A DNA stretch of 18,941 nt from an uncultured Methanomassiliicoccales archaeon (GCA_938004075.1 CALKWP010000186.1:1-18941), one strand, 5' to 3'. Shown: positions 7,185-15,558, numbered from the stretch's first letter. Notes: generated by a model not told the origin, from the letters alone. Program-made: numbers and translations.

Positions 7185-7786
7185 CCTCTCCTGAACTTGA
7201 TTGCAGCAGCAATTGCGGCAATCTTTTCACTGTCGTCTGATATTTCAACTGGCTTGGCCTTCTCCTCGGGGAAGAAGCGTCCAGTGATGTATGTGAATAA
7301 AGCAAGCAATGCGAGCACAGAGAAAACCACAGAAATACCCACTACAATTACAAATATGGCATCATATTTCTCAGGTGCCTCTACAGGAGGATGTACTGAG
7401 AAATCTTTGTTATAGAATGTCGGGGTAAGCCCTGCATTGTTGCCAGACCAGAAGGTGGCATTCAGGGTGTAGTTACCTTCTGCCAAACTCAATGGCCCAA
7501 TAGTCACGGAGCCGTTAACAAGGCTAACAATATCGGACCAGAACACATATCCAGTCTCATTCTCAATGCTCAACATAACTATGCTATTTTCTGTTGCGTT
7601 GAGAGTTATCGTGAAATCCTCACCGGAAACGGGAAGTGTTGGTTCGGTCCTGATTTCCTCGCCTGAAGCTGCGGAGATGCCAGCCATAGCAAGCATGAAG
7701 GCAATTATAATTGTCATGCTGACTGTGGCGTAAATGCCAATCGTTGGTCTCCTTCCTATTTTATTATCTGGGACACGAGAATGCAT
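7181..7786 (-). CDS. OadG-like gamma subunit with an N-terminal extracytoplasmic beta domain
   Basis: Probably the small membrane subunit that joins the alpha subunit to OadB. 201 residues from ATG 7786 (the frame also opens at a GTG, 7795; numbers here count from the GTG). Layout: signal or anchor helix near 22-42; an external domain of about 100 residues (45-143) that reads as beta strands (EPTLPVSGEDFTITLN, then repeating strand patterns); a second helix at 147-170 (VGISVVFSVLALLALFTYI); and a cytoplasmic tail ending KIAAIAAAIKFRRG, which resembles the alpha-binding C-terminus of OadG/MmdD proteins. Usual gamma subunits are under 100 residues and lack the external domain. Four N-X-S/T sequons occur in it (N66, N94, N108, N112). 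Start choice: GGCGGTG followed by 6 nt and ATG; the upstream GTG belongs to that site. Lies 13 nt after oadA and overlaps oadB. Confidence 0.75.
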   Translation of the reverse strand: MHSRVPDNKIGRRPTIGIYATVSMTIIIAFMLAMAGISAASGEEIRTEPTLPVSGEDFTITLNATENSIVMLSIENETGYVFWSDIVSLVNGSVTIGPLSLAEGNYTLNATFWSGNNAGLTPTFYNKDFSVHPPVEAPEKYDAIFVIVVGISVVFSVLALLALFTYITGRFFPEEKAKPVEISDDSEKIAAIAAAIKFRRG

Positions 7787-7799
7787 ATCATGCACCGCC

Positions 7800-9596
7800 T
7801 TAGCTGATGACCGTTATTACCACGCCTTCCTCAACGCTCTGGCCCTCTTTAACGCTTATAGGGCCCACTGTACCTGAGCGGGGGGATGGTATGTCATTTT
7901 CCATCTTCATGGCTTCGAGAACAGCGATGACTTCACCTTCTTTGACGGACTGGCCGGGCTTGACCTTTATCTTCAGTATCGTGCCCAGCATTGGAGATTT
8001 AACAGGTGTGGAAGGCCCGGAAGATGAGGTCGGTTGCGTTGGAGTTACCTGTGCCTGAGTGCTACCGCCGGATTGCTGAAGCATTGAAACTGAGTACTTT
8101 CTTCCGTTTATCTCTATGGAATCATCGGAAAGCATGTTGACGTTATACTCAGTTCCATCGACCTTGATCCTTCCGGTCATGGGGTAGGATGGTTTTGCTG
8201 CGACTTCTGAAGCCACTTTCTTGACCATAGGAAGTTGGTTCGCGGTGAATTCGGGCTTCGCGTCTCCCTTGAGGAACTTGAGGCCGACCTGGGGATAGAG
8301 AACGTATGTGAGGACATCTTCGGGCTTTTTGATGAGGCCGAGTTTCTCCAGTTCTTCCTTCGCGACCTTCATCCTCGGTTCCAAAAGGTCAGCGGGCCTT
8401 GCCGTGACGACTTCATCCTTCCAATTTGTACCAAGTATGGTCTCGTATATCTTGTCGCTTATGGGACCTGGTGGTTTACCATACATCCCCTTGACGTAAT
8501 CCTTTGTCTGTTGGCCAATGTTCTTGTACCTGCCAAACATGACATTGAGGAACGCCTGATGCCCGACAATCTGGCTTGTTGGAGTGACAAGCGGAGGATA
8601 GCCGAGCTCCTTCCTTACTATGGGTATTTCTTTTATCAGGAGCGGGAATTTGTCAAGTGCCTTCTGTTCGAGAAGCTGGTTCCTGTAATTTGAAAGCATT
8701 CCGCCTGGAATCTGGTGCAGAGTCACTCCTGGGTCGTATAGAAGATTGTCTATGTTGTGAAGATGCTGATACTTGTACCAAATATCAAGGAAGTATTCCC
8801 TTATCTCAAGCAATAATGCAAGATCATAACCAGTGTCCCATTCGGTTCCCTTCAATGCAGCAACCATGCTCTCGGCCGGGGGTTGTGCGGTTCCGCCGCT
8901 CATTGATGAGATGTCCGTGTCAACTATCTCCGCGCCTGCCTCGATCGCTTTCATGTAGGTCATCATGGCCAGACCACTGGTGCAATGGGTGTGAATGTCG
9001 ATTGGAATTTTCACCCCGCCATCCTTGGAACCGCGAACCAGCTCCTCGGCAGCCTGTGGAGTGAGAATCCCAGACATGTCCTTGACTGCAAGTGAATCAC
9101 ATCCCATCTTCTGCAGATCCTTGAACAATTCGACAAAGAACTGGGTCGTGTGGACTGGGCTGATGGTATAGCTCACGCATCCTTGAGCGTGAGCGCCTTC
9201 GGCTTTCACAGCATCAATTGGGCCTTTCAGGTTTCTCCTGTCGTTGAGTGCGTCAAAGATCCTGAAATTGTCAATTCCATCCTTGTGGGCGTAGTGGATG
9301 AATTCTTTCAGCACGTCATCCGGGAAATTGCTGTATGCGACAATGTTCATTGCGCGCTCAAGCATCTGCAATGGCGTCTTCTTGACATGGGATTTTATTG
9401 CTTTCAGGCGTTCCCAGGGATCTTCATTGAGAAAACGTATCGGCACATCAAAAGTGGCGCCGCCCCAGACTTCCATGGAAAAGAATCCGACATCATCCAT
9501 CTTCTCAAGTATCGGGAGCATATGCTCGGTTCTCATTCTCGTTGCAAGCAGGGATTGGTGGCCATCCCTCAGGGTTTGGTCGTGTAATTTTACCAT
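7800..9596 (-). CDS. oadA: Oxaloacetate decarboxylase alpha subunit (carboxyltransferase plus biotinyl domain)
   Basis: Moves the carboxyl group of oxaloacetate to a protein-bound biotin, leaving pyruvate. 598 residues. Carboxyltransferase barrel at about 1-300: LHDQTLRDGHQSLLATRMRT at the N-terminus (metal Asp 6), DSLAVKDMSG with the lysine at 172 expected to be carbamylated, and the metal ligands HTH at 202-204. A conserved PYC/OADA domain follows to about 465, then a Ser/Thr/Pro/Gln linker, then a biotinyl domain with EAMKMEND, biotin-accepting lysine near 564. Start: ATG 9596, preceded by GGAAGGTG 5 nt upstream; an in-frame TTG at 9611 would add five residues and bury that site. First gene of the operon with oadG-like, oadB and birA. 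PycB of a two-subunit pyruvate carboxylase is very similar; no biotin carboxylase gene is here and the beta/gamma subunits are, so the decarboxylase role is favoured. Confidence 0.92.
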   Translation of the reverse strand: MVKLHDQTLRDGHQSLLATRMRTEHMLPILEKMDDVGFFSMEVWGGATFDVPIRFLNEDPWERLKAIKSHVKKTPLQMLERAMNIVAYSNFPDDVLKEFIHYAHKDGIDNFRIFDALNDRRNLKGPIDAVKAEGAHAQGCVSYTISPVHTTQFFVELFKDLQKMGCDSLAVKDMSGILTPQAAEELVRGSKDGGVKIPIDIHTHCTSGLAMMTYMKAIEAGAEIVDTDISSMSGGTAQPPAESMVAALKGTEWDTGYDLALLLEIREYFLDIWYKYQHLHNIDNLLYDPGVTLHQIPGGMLSNYRNQLLEQKALDKFPLLIKEIPIVRKELGYPPLVTPTSQIVGHQAFLNVMFGRYKNIGQQTKDYVKGMYGKPPGPISDKIYETILGTNWKDEVVTARPADLLEPRMKVAKEELEKLGLIKKPEDVLTYVLYPQVGLKFLKGDAKPEFTANQLPMVKKVASEVAAKPSYPMTGRIKVDGTEYNVNMLSDDSIEINGRKYSVSMLQQSGGSTQAQVTPTQPTSSSGPSTPVKSPMLGTILKIKVKPGQSVKEGEVIAVLEAMKMENDIPSPRSGTVGPISVKEGQSVEEGVVITVIS

Positions 9597-9632
9597 CCAG
9601 ACACCTTCCAATATAGGATGTGCTGCTACAAC

Positions 9633-9671
9633 AATACCGCGTAATTAAACATTTCTATAATACTACGTAAT
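9633..9671 (-). promoter_or_regulatory. oadA operon promoter with paired 13-bp direct repeats
   Basis: On the minus strand ATTACGTAGTATT (9671-9659) and ATTACGCGGTATT (9645-9633) agree at 11 of 13 positions, 26 bp apart. Each is itself an imperfect dyad (ATTAC/GTATT around three bases). A TATA-like TTATAGAAA overlaps the 3' end of the upstream copy and continues into the spacer; a transcript start about 27 nt downstream would fall next to the second copy. The arrangement looks like an operator pair for a dimeric regulator. Inference from sequence pattern only. Confidence 0.45.
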
Positions 9672-9678
9672 ATAATGT

Positions 9679-9685
9679 AAAAAAA
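9679..9685 (-). terminator. T7 tract after the giant repeat protein gene
   Basis: On the minus strand a run of seven T (GTTTTTTTAC) begins 14 nt after the TAG stop at 9700-9702. Archaeal RNA polymerase commonly terminates at such U-tracts; no strong hairpin is needed or visible. It separates this gene from the oadA promoter. Confidence 0.5.
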
Positions 9686-9699
9686 CAATAGAATTATGC

Positions 9700-12600
9700 C
9701 TAGAATTTGAGAGCAACTTTCTTCTTGACTGGCTTCTTTGGTTCTTCGGGGACTGGATCATCTGGTTTAGTTTCATTAACCACTGGTTTTTCAACAAAGG
9801 CGGGCTGGGTCTGTGGTGCAACGGGCTGTGGCTGTACCTTGCTGACTTCCAGTTCTGCGAAGTCCTCCTGCTGGACCTTTTCATCCATCTTCTCTGTGAA
9901 TTCAACGCCGCAGCCAGCGCATTTTCCGAATCTCCTTCCGCAGAGCGCGTGGTATTCCTTTCCGCATGAGCACTTGATAATCTCGATTCCAGTCTTCACC
10001 TTTCCCATGCAAATCCCGCATTTTGTGTCGACTGGGCTCTTGATCAATTCGAAAGTTGATTTCGAGATGGCCTGTGGTTTCTGAACCTCTGGTTCTATCA
10101 CAAATATATGGTCATTGGTAAGATCCTCGAATGTAAGGCCATCCATGATTCTGGTCGAGGTCATTTTGATTATCAAGGGAACGTCGCCGACTGTTTCAGA
10201 CATGAATTTGACTTTCAGCCTGGCTTCACCACCGCCTCCACGGATCGATTCCAATTTGACCTCACCCTGGATTGAAACATCACCAATGATGCTTACAGAA
10301 ACGTCCTTTGCGAGAGCCTTTCCTTTATTCAATATGTGAATCTCGGTATCGACCCACTCACCTTTCGTAACACGATCGATTCCAAGGTCCGCGGCAAGAG
10401 TCGGCCTGAACTCGGCAACGGCATTTTTCACGGTCTCTATGCTCTTCTTGATTGTTGAAAGCGCTTGCTGATAATCGCTTTCCTTCTGCGTTCTTGCCAA
10501 TTCAAACAGATTCTGGGCTTCTTTCACATTTATGCCGAATTTTTTCGAGTTGGATATGACCTTCTCAGCCTCATATGTAAGCTCGATGAACTCCCTTTCA
10601 AATCCTTTCTTCAGGTCGATTGCATTCTTGGACTTTTCAAGGAATGTCATCGCATCCTTGAACTTGTTTTCTTCGTATGCCTTCTTTGCCTTAATAAGCA
10701 ATTCCTGGCTGGTGGTTATCTCTGCACCAACTTCCTTGGCATGCGCCATCGCACGCTCGGATTGCATGTAATTATCGTCGAAGAACAATTTGAGTTTGCC
10801 TTTGACGTCAGCCAATGTCTGGGTAATCTTCTCATTCGAGACAACGAATTTTCCGGTGTCCATGAAGGTCTTCGCCTCCGCGAGAAGCGAGCTGTAACTG
10901 GAAACATCGATGCCATACTGGCCAGCCATGTCAGTCAATTTGTAGGCGTTCGTCAGCATCGAACTGAGCTGTGAGTGGCATAGTCTCCTGGCTTCAAGGG
11001 CCCCTTCCTTAGCAATCTCTGAAGCGGTTTTATAATCATAATCATTCTTCGCGTTTGTCGCATCAGCCAGAAGTTTCTCAGCTATTGATACGTTGGCTGA
11101 AATCTTTTTGGCGATATCTATTTGGGAACTTAGTGCATTGATTGCTTCAATGGTTTCCGAATAATCTTCCGCTACCATGTGAAGTTCATCGCCACTCTGA
11201 ATTGCCTGCTCAAGAGCCCGAACATAATTTCCCTTCTTCATCTCGTCACGGGCCTGGGTTACAAGGTTCTTTGCCTTCTTGGAGAATATTCCGGTCTTCT
11301 GGGCTTCGCTCATCTTTGTTTCAGCGGTGATTATGGCTTTCTCCGCCATTTCCTGCTGCAACCCAACTTTCTCAAGCTCGCCCTCACTCTTCATTGCTTC
11401 TGAAAGGGCAGTCTTGTAATCCCTAGCATTGAAAGCGTCCTGAGCCTTTGCCATCAGCTTTTCGGATGCGAGGACGTTAACGCCTTCCAATTTGGCTTTC
11501 TCAATTGAAACCTTGAAAGCCTTTATCGTGTCAGAAACGTATTTCTCAATCTGCTTGCGAGAAGTGTTTGCGCTCCTCATGGCCATCTCGATTGAATCCT
11601 TGTACATGGAACGGTTCATTTCCGTCAGTGCGGACTCCAGGATTTTCTTCGGCTCAGACATATTTGCATGGAGGTTCTCGCCTTCATTCAGTATGTCTTG
11701 GGCGGCCTTGATCTCCATTGTGGCACGCTGGCTGAGTTTCCTCAGGTCATCAATTTGGGCTTTAATCTGGTTTGCCAAATTCACGGAACTAGAGAAATTT
11801 TTACTTTCGAGGTCTTTTCTGGCTTTGTCGAGGAATTCCTCCTGTTCAGAAACCACCAGATTCAATTCCTTAGCATCCATGATTAACGATTCTGTAGCAG
11901 ATAGAAGTGCACTGACACCCTTTGTCAAAGCATCCAGGAGCGTTGTCTCAACTTCGTTAGCAAGTATTGTGGCCTGCTTCTGTTGTTCCGATTTAATGTA
12001 ATCAGAGAGCTTGTTGGATTGACTTTTAAACTCAGAGGAATCTATGCCAAGCGAATCAAGAATTGATATGCCTTCCATCATGAAATGCAGTTTGCTCGCC
12101 GCCATGTAAATATCTGTAATCCTCTCAGTCTCAGATCGGGCTTTGTCAGCTTCCTTGAACGCATTCTCATATTCGAAGCGTTCGAACATGCCTTTGGCAG
12201 AAAGAAGGATGCCCATGGGGTCCTTGACCTCAATCTTGTTCTTCTTCGCCTCCGCCAGAATTGCAGCCGCTTGGTTTATTGCATCATATGCTTTCTTATG
12301 GTACATGATCTGCCTATCAGCAGCAGTTTTAGCGTTGAGACTCTCCTTATATGTTGCAAGGAAATCTGCCCTTGAAAACGCAGTCTTTGCCCTTTTCAGA
12401 GATTCCTTCATGTCAGATATGTCAATCCCGAGCTTCTTGGCTTCAATGGCTGCCAATTTTCCCTCACCAAACATCCTCTCAGCAGAAACATATTGCATGT
12501 TCCTGGCATCGCTCAAAGCTTTCTCAGCTTCGACTGATGCAGATGAGAAATCCCTGTTTTTCAGGTGATTTTCACACTTTAAACTTGAATCTTCGAGATT

Positions 12601-14427
12601 GGATACGTCACACCCCATCTCCTTTGAAACGTTTATTGCCTTGTTCAGGCTTGAAACCACATCCCTGGCCTTTGCGGATTGGCTTGTCTCAAGCATATTC
12701 AGAGCTTTGTCCGCATATTCAAAAGCGCTATCGAATGCATTCTTCTCGAACTCCGCTTTGGCTGTTGACAAGAGCTGCGTTATGATGCTTATGTCAACAT
12801 TCTCTGCATCGTACATTGCCAATTCCACGGAGGCAATGGTATTTGAAACATGGATTTTGATGATTTCTTCTGCTTTCTTGATTCCCTCGTTCGAGAGGTC
12901 TATGGATTTTTGAAAATTATCAGATTTCGCAGCGTCAATTGATTGCTTGAGTAATGCCTCAGGATCCTTCAGATTTGCTCCAAGCTTGTCTCCGGCGCTT
13001 ATTACTAGTTCCGCTACTTCGATGCATTCAGTGGCATAGGAGTAGAGCGCGCTTGAAATCTCATCTTTTGCCTGTTTGACAAATGCTTGGACAGATTCAA
13101 AATCCCTTGATTCTAGAGAATCTTTTGCAGCCGTGAGGGATTTCTCGACATTGTCAACCTGGGCACCGTATTGCCTAGCTATGGTGATCTGTTCGTCAAT
13201 TTGAGCGATTGTGTTCTCTATATTTTCAAAATCTGAAACGATAGTGTCAACAACATCATCCCCTTTCTTGGCCATGTCAAGTGCCTGCAGGAAATCCCCA
13301 TCCCTTAGTGCGTTTTTTGCCTTGTTAAGGAAATCCATTGCCTGGCCGAGGTCAGCTCCAATTTTATTGGCCGCAACGAACTTTGAACGAGATTGTGAGA
13401 TAGTGCTGAGCACTTTCTGGAATTGGGTATTGTGTATCTCTGATTTCAATTCCTTGATGGCATCAATTGCGGAATTGTAATTTCCTTCTTTCAGGAAATT
13501 ATGAGCTGTGCTCATCAATTCATTTGATTTATCAACATCTGCTTCAATCTTCTCGGCACCATCTATCAAAGACTCCAAACTGACCAAAGTGTCGCTAAGT
13601 CCGCGGTTGAGGGTCTTTTCAGCCTCTGATTTGGAAAGTCTGGCTGAACTTAATGCAGCTTCGAGATGTGAGTTTGATATCTCCTTCTCTGTTCGAGATA
13701 TCAATTCCACGACCCTTGCAACATTTATATCCAATTCCTTAGCGATGATTAGATATCCCTTGGCTTCATCAAGTAAACCGTCCACTTGGGATGAGAGGCC
13801 ACTTCCTACTGAATCCATGGCTTCTTTCAATTGGTTAAGAGCTGAAAAATAGTCCTGGTTCTCCATTGAAATTTTTGACCTTTCAAGCAGATCTTCGCTT
13901 GCAGAAACATCCTCCCCCACATTTCTGGCAAGGACCACCATTGACTGAGCCTGAGAATAAGTTTCGGAGAGAAGCTCCTGGGCAACTTTTTCAAGTGCGC
14001 TCCAACTCTGTTTTGACAATGCCATTGCGCGCTCAAAATCCTTTTCAGAAAGGGCTTTTTTGGCATCCTGAAGAAGATTAATTCCATCTGAATTCTTAGA
14101 CCCTGCATTCTTGGTGAGTTCCACAATTCTATCAACAGAGTCCATTATGGAACGGATGCCGTCTTCAAAGCATTTCATTGCGACGTCTTTGGATTGGGTT
14201 GCCAGTGAGAGTGCGTCCCTGTACTCCTTTCCTTCGATGTTTGAGCTGGCTTTTACTAAAAGTTCCTCTGCTTTTGCAACGTTAATGTCGCAGGATTTGG
14301 CGGTTTTTATTATAGATTCCGCATCCTGCATCTCGACTTCAGCAAGCTGACGGTTCTTCTTTTCCTCTTTAGCTTTTTCTTCCAGCTGCTTGGTGAGCTG
14401 CATTGCCTTCAGGTAACTACTGGACAC
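9700..14427 (-). CDS. Giant helical-repeat protein with C-terminal Ig-like domain and C4HC3 zinc finger
   Basis: 1575 residues; I do not recognise it as a named protein. Residues 1-40 are a charged helix. About 21 tandem units of about 62 residues follow to about 1340; the first four begin at C46, G109, G171 and L232. Each reads roughly as helix, G-x-(D/N)-V, then E-x-L-L-x-x-A-K-x-x-L-x-x-x-D-(F/Y)-x-x-A-L-x-x-A, whose second half resembles a TPR helix pair. An Ig/CARDB-like beta domain occupies about 1341-1445. A zinc cross-brace follows: C1470, C1473, C1486, C1488, H1493, C1496, C1503, C1506, in C4HC3 order as in RING-CH and PHD fingers. The tail is rich in Pro, Glu, Gln and Val and ends with Lys. 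No signal peptide or membrane helix is visible, so cytoplasmic scaffolding is the best guess. Start: GTG 14427 with GGAGATGA at 14432-14439; an ATG at codon 9 (14403) is the alternative. Reading frame intact throughout. Confidence 0.85.
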   Translation of the reverse strand: MSSSYLKAMQLTKQLEEKAKEEKKNRQLAEVEMQDAESIIKTAKSCDINVAKAEELLVKASSNIEGKEYRDALSLATQSKDVAMKCFEDGIRSIMDSVDRIVELTKNAGSKNSDGINLLQDAKKALSEKDFERAMALSKQSWSALEKVAQELLSETYSQAQSMVVLARNVGEDVSASEDLLERSKISMENQDYFSALNQLKEAMDSVGSGLSSQVDGLLDEAKGYLIIAKELDINVARVVELISRTEKEISNSHLEAALSSARLSKSEAEKTLNRGLSDTLVSLESLIDGAEKIEADVDKSNELMSTAHNFLKEGNYNSAIDAIKELKSEIHNTQFQKVLSTISQSRSKFVAANKIGADLGQAMDFLNKAKNALRDGDFLQALDMAKKGDDVVDTIVSDFENIENTIAQIDEQITIARQYGAQVDNVEKSLTAAKDSLESRDFESVQAFVKQAKDEISSALYSYATECIEVAELVISAGDKLGANLKDPEALLKQSIDAAKSDNFQKSIDLSNEGIKKAEEIIKIHVSNTIASVELAMYDAENVDISIITQLLSTAKAEFEKNAFDSAFEYADKALNMLETSQSAKARDVVSSLNKAINVSKEMGCDVSNLEDSSLKCENHLKNRDFSSASVEAEKALSDARNMQYVSAERMFGEGKLAAIEAKKLGIDISDMKESLKRAKTAFSRADFLATYKESLNAKTAADRQIMYHKKAYDAINQAAAILAEAKKNKIEVKDPMGILLSAKGMFERFEYENAFKEADKARSETERITDIYMAASKLHFMMEGISILDSLGIDSSEFKSQSNKLSDYIKSEQQKQATILANEVETTLLDALTKGVSALLSATESLIMDAKELNLVVSEQEEFLDKARKDLESKNFSSSVNLANQIKAQIDDLRKLSQRATMEIKAAQDILNEGENLHANMSEPKKILESALTEMNRSMYKDSIEMAMRSANTSRKQIEKYVSDTIKAFKVSIEKAKLEGVNVLASEKLMAKAQDAFNARDYKTALSEAMKSEGELEKVGLQQEMAEKAIITAETKMSEAQKTGIFSKKAKNLVTQARDEMKKGNYVRALEQAIQSGDELHMVAEDYSETIEAINALSSQIDIAKKISANVSIAEKLLADATNAKNDYDYKTASEIAKEGALEARRLCHSQLSSMLTNAYKLTDMAGQYGIDVSSYSSLLAEAKTFMDTGKFVVSNEKITQTLADVKGKLKLFFDDNYMQSERAMAHAKEVGAEITTSQELLIKAKKAYEENKFKDAMTFLEKSKNAIDLKKGFEREFIELTYEAEKVISNSKKFGINVKEAQNLFELARTQKESDYQQALSTIKKSIETVKNAVAEFRPTLAADLGIDRVTKGEWVDTEIHILNKGKALAKDVSVSIIGDVSIQGEVKLESIRGGGGEARLKVKFMSETVGDVPLIIKMTSTRIMDGLTFEDLTNDHIFVIEPEVQKPQAISKSTFELIKSPVDTKCGICMGKVKTGIEIIKCSCGKEYHALCGRRFGKCAGCGVEFTEKMDEKVQQEDFAELEVSKVQPQPVAPQTQPAFVEKPVVNETKPDDPVPEEPKKPVKKKVALKF

Positions 14428-14667
14428 CGCTTCATCTCCGGACCTGAATAAAGTGTAGCAATTAGCCCATATTGCTAAACCTTACCAATCAAACGTACTT
14501 GTTGAACATAATCGTAATTATATTTATACTTATCGCTTACTAATGTAAATCATATATTAATAAATTAATTTAGTAAAAGGTTAACCTGTTTGAGTCTGAA
14601 TATTCACAATCAATGGTTTTTGACGAGTGGAAAGAATGTGGATGATTTATTCTTTGTGTATTTAATT
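14428..14667. other. AT-rich intergenic region upstream of the giant repeat gene
   Basis: This 240-base gap lies between the FKBP stop and the giant gene start. It holds very AT-rich runs on the minus strand: AAGTATAAATATAATTAC around 14514-14531 and TTTATTAATATATG around 14549-14562. Either could be box A for the downstream gene, giving a leader of about 70-110 nt. A 10-bp palindrome TGAATATTCA lies at 14597-14606. I see no ORF or RNA gene in it. Confidence 0.4.
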
Positions 14668-15558
14668 CTAAGTCCGGGTTATGGAAACTATGGTAACTTT
14701 GAATATTAAGGTCTTCCCGACCACTTCCCTGTTGTAATCAATTGTGAAAGTTCCAGCATTGCTGTTGATTGCAGTAATTTTGAACGGGTTCCCGAAATCA
14801 TCATTGAAGAGTCTGGTTCCGATGTCTTCAGTGCTAATAAGATGCCTGACCAATATCTCGCCAGAACCATTGTTGACTGAGGAATCTATGGAAACGACCT
14901 TTGAAGTCCATCCGTATATAGATTGGATGATCTCACCTGGAAGTGGGTTGTTTTTTATCATTACTTTATCGCCCAATACATCAACATGGAAAACCGTCAT
15001 GTTCCATCCGTATACCTGGTTCTTCACGTTTGTGCCGACTTCAGGATAAACGTTGAAGTTCTCGACAAATGTGGAAGTGTTACCATACCATTCAAAAACT
15101 TTGGTGGATTCTACAAGGTTCCTTTCTTCGATCATGGTCTCGTCGGGGAGCCCATATGCTTGCTCGGGTGGCAATGTAATAATCTTTGTCTGATTCAAAG
15201 ACATTCCAACGACGCCTTTGTCGAAACCTGATATCATCTGCCCGGTTCCCACTGTGAAAGAAAGTGGTTCATAACTGGTTTTCGGCTCAAATGAAAGGCT
15301 CTTGGGATACAAAGTGTTGTTCTCTGCTACGCTGCGGATGGATGTGTCGAATACGGTTCCGTCTTCGAACATTCCAATATATTGAACTGAGATTGAATCC
15401 CCATTCTCAACAGTCAGTTCCGAACTGGCTGGGACATGAGGGGCAAATATCAGGGCGTATGATGCATAACCACCTGCAATCACCAGGCAAGCTATCACCA
15501 CAAAAACTATGAGTACAATCTCCCATCTCGACCATACAGATTTGTCTATATCGCCCAT
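14668..15558 (-). CDS. Membrane-anchored FKBP-type peptidyl-prolyl isomerase, long archaeal form
   Basis: Likely a folding helper for secreted proteins on the outer membrane face. 296 residues. An N-terminal anchor helix at about 13-38 (WEIVLIVFVVIACLVIAGGY) precedes the FKBP domain. Active-site matches to FKBP12: Y60 in VQYIGMFEDG, F70-D71 in TVFDTS, M108-I109 and F112 in GQMISGFDKGV (Trp in FKBP12 is Phe here), and Y135 in PPEQAYG. An insertion of about 27 residues sits between FD and the VGTG strand. The flap region carries about 150 residues made of three IF-like beta modules (about 171-203, 205-238, 246-285), the last reading G-x-P-x-x-I-x-x-I-N like a normal SlyD IF domain. Five N-X-S/T sequons (N80, N122, N160, N186, N230) fit an external location. 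Start: ATG with GGTGA closely upstream. Lies 42 nt after the 84-residue gene and probably shares its transcript. Confidence 0.88.
   Translation of the reverse strand: MGDIDKSVWSRWEIVLIVFVVIACLVIAGGYASYALIFAPHVPASSELTVENGDSISVQYIGMFEDGTVFDTSIRSVAENNTLYPKSLSFEPKTSYEPLSFTVGTGQMISGFDKGVVGMSLNQTKIITLPPEQAYGLPDETMIEERNLVESTKVFEWYGNTSTFVENFNVYPEVGTNVKNQVYGWNMTVFHVDVLGDKVMIKNNPLPGEIIQSIYGWTSKVVSIDSSVNNGSGEILVRHLISTEDIGTRLFNDDFGNPFKITAINSNAGTFTIDYNREVVGKTLIFKVTIVSITRT

Noticed and set aside
7800..9596. PycB subunit of a two-part pyruvate carboxylase
   Set aside because: Sequence alone cannot separate it from OadA, but the adjacent oadB and OadG-like genes and the absence of a biotin carboxylase gene favour the decarboxylase.
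8235..9648. Several plus-strand ORFs of 60-150 codons opposite oadA
   Set aside because: Antisense shadows of a clearly conserved gene on the minus strand; no ribosome-binding sites or family motifs.
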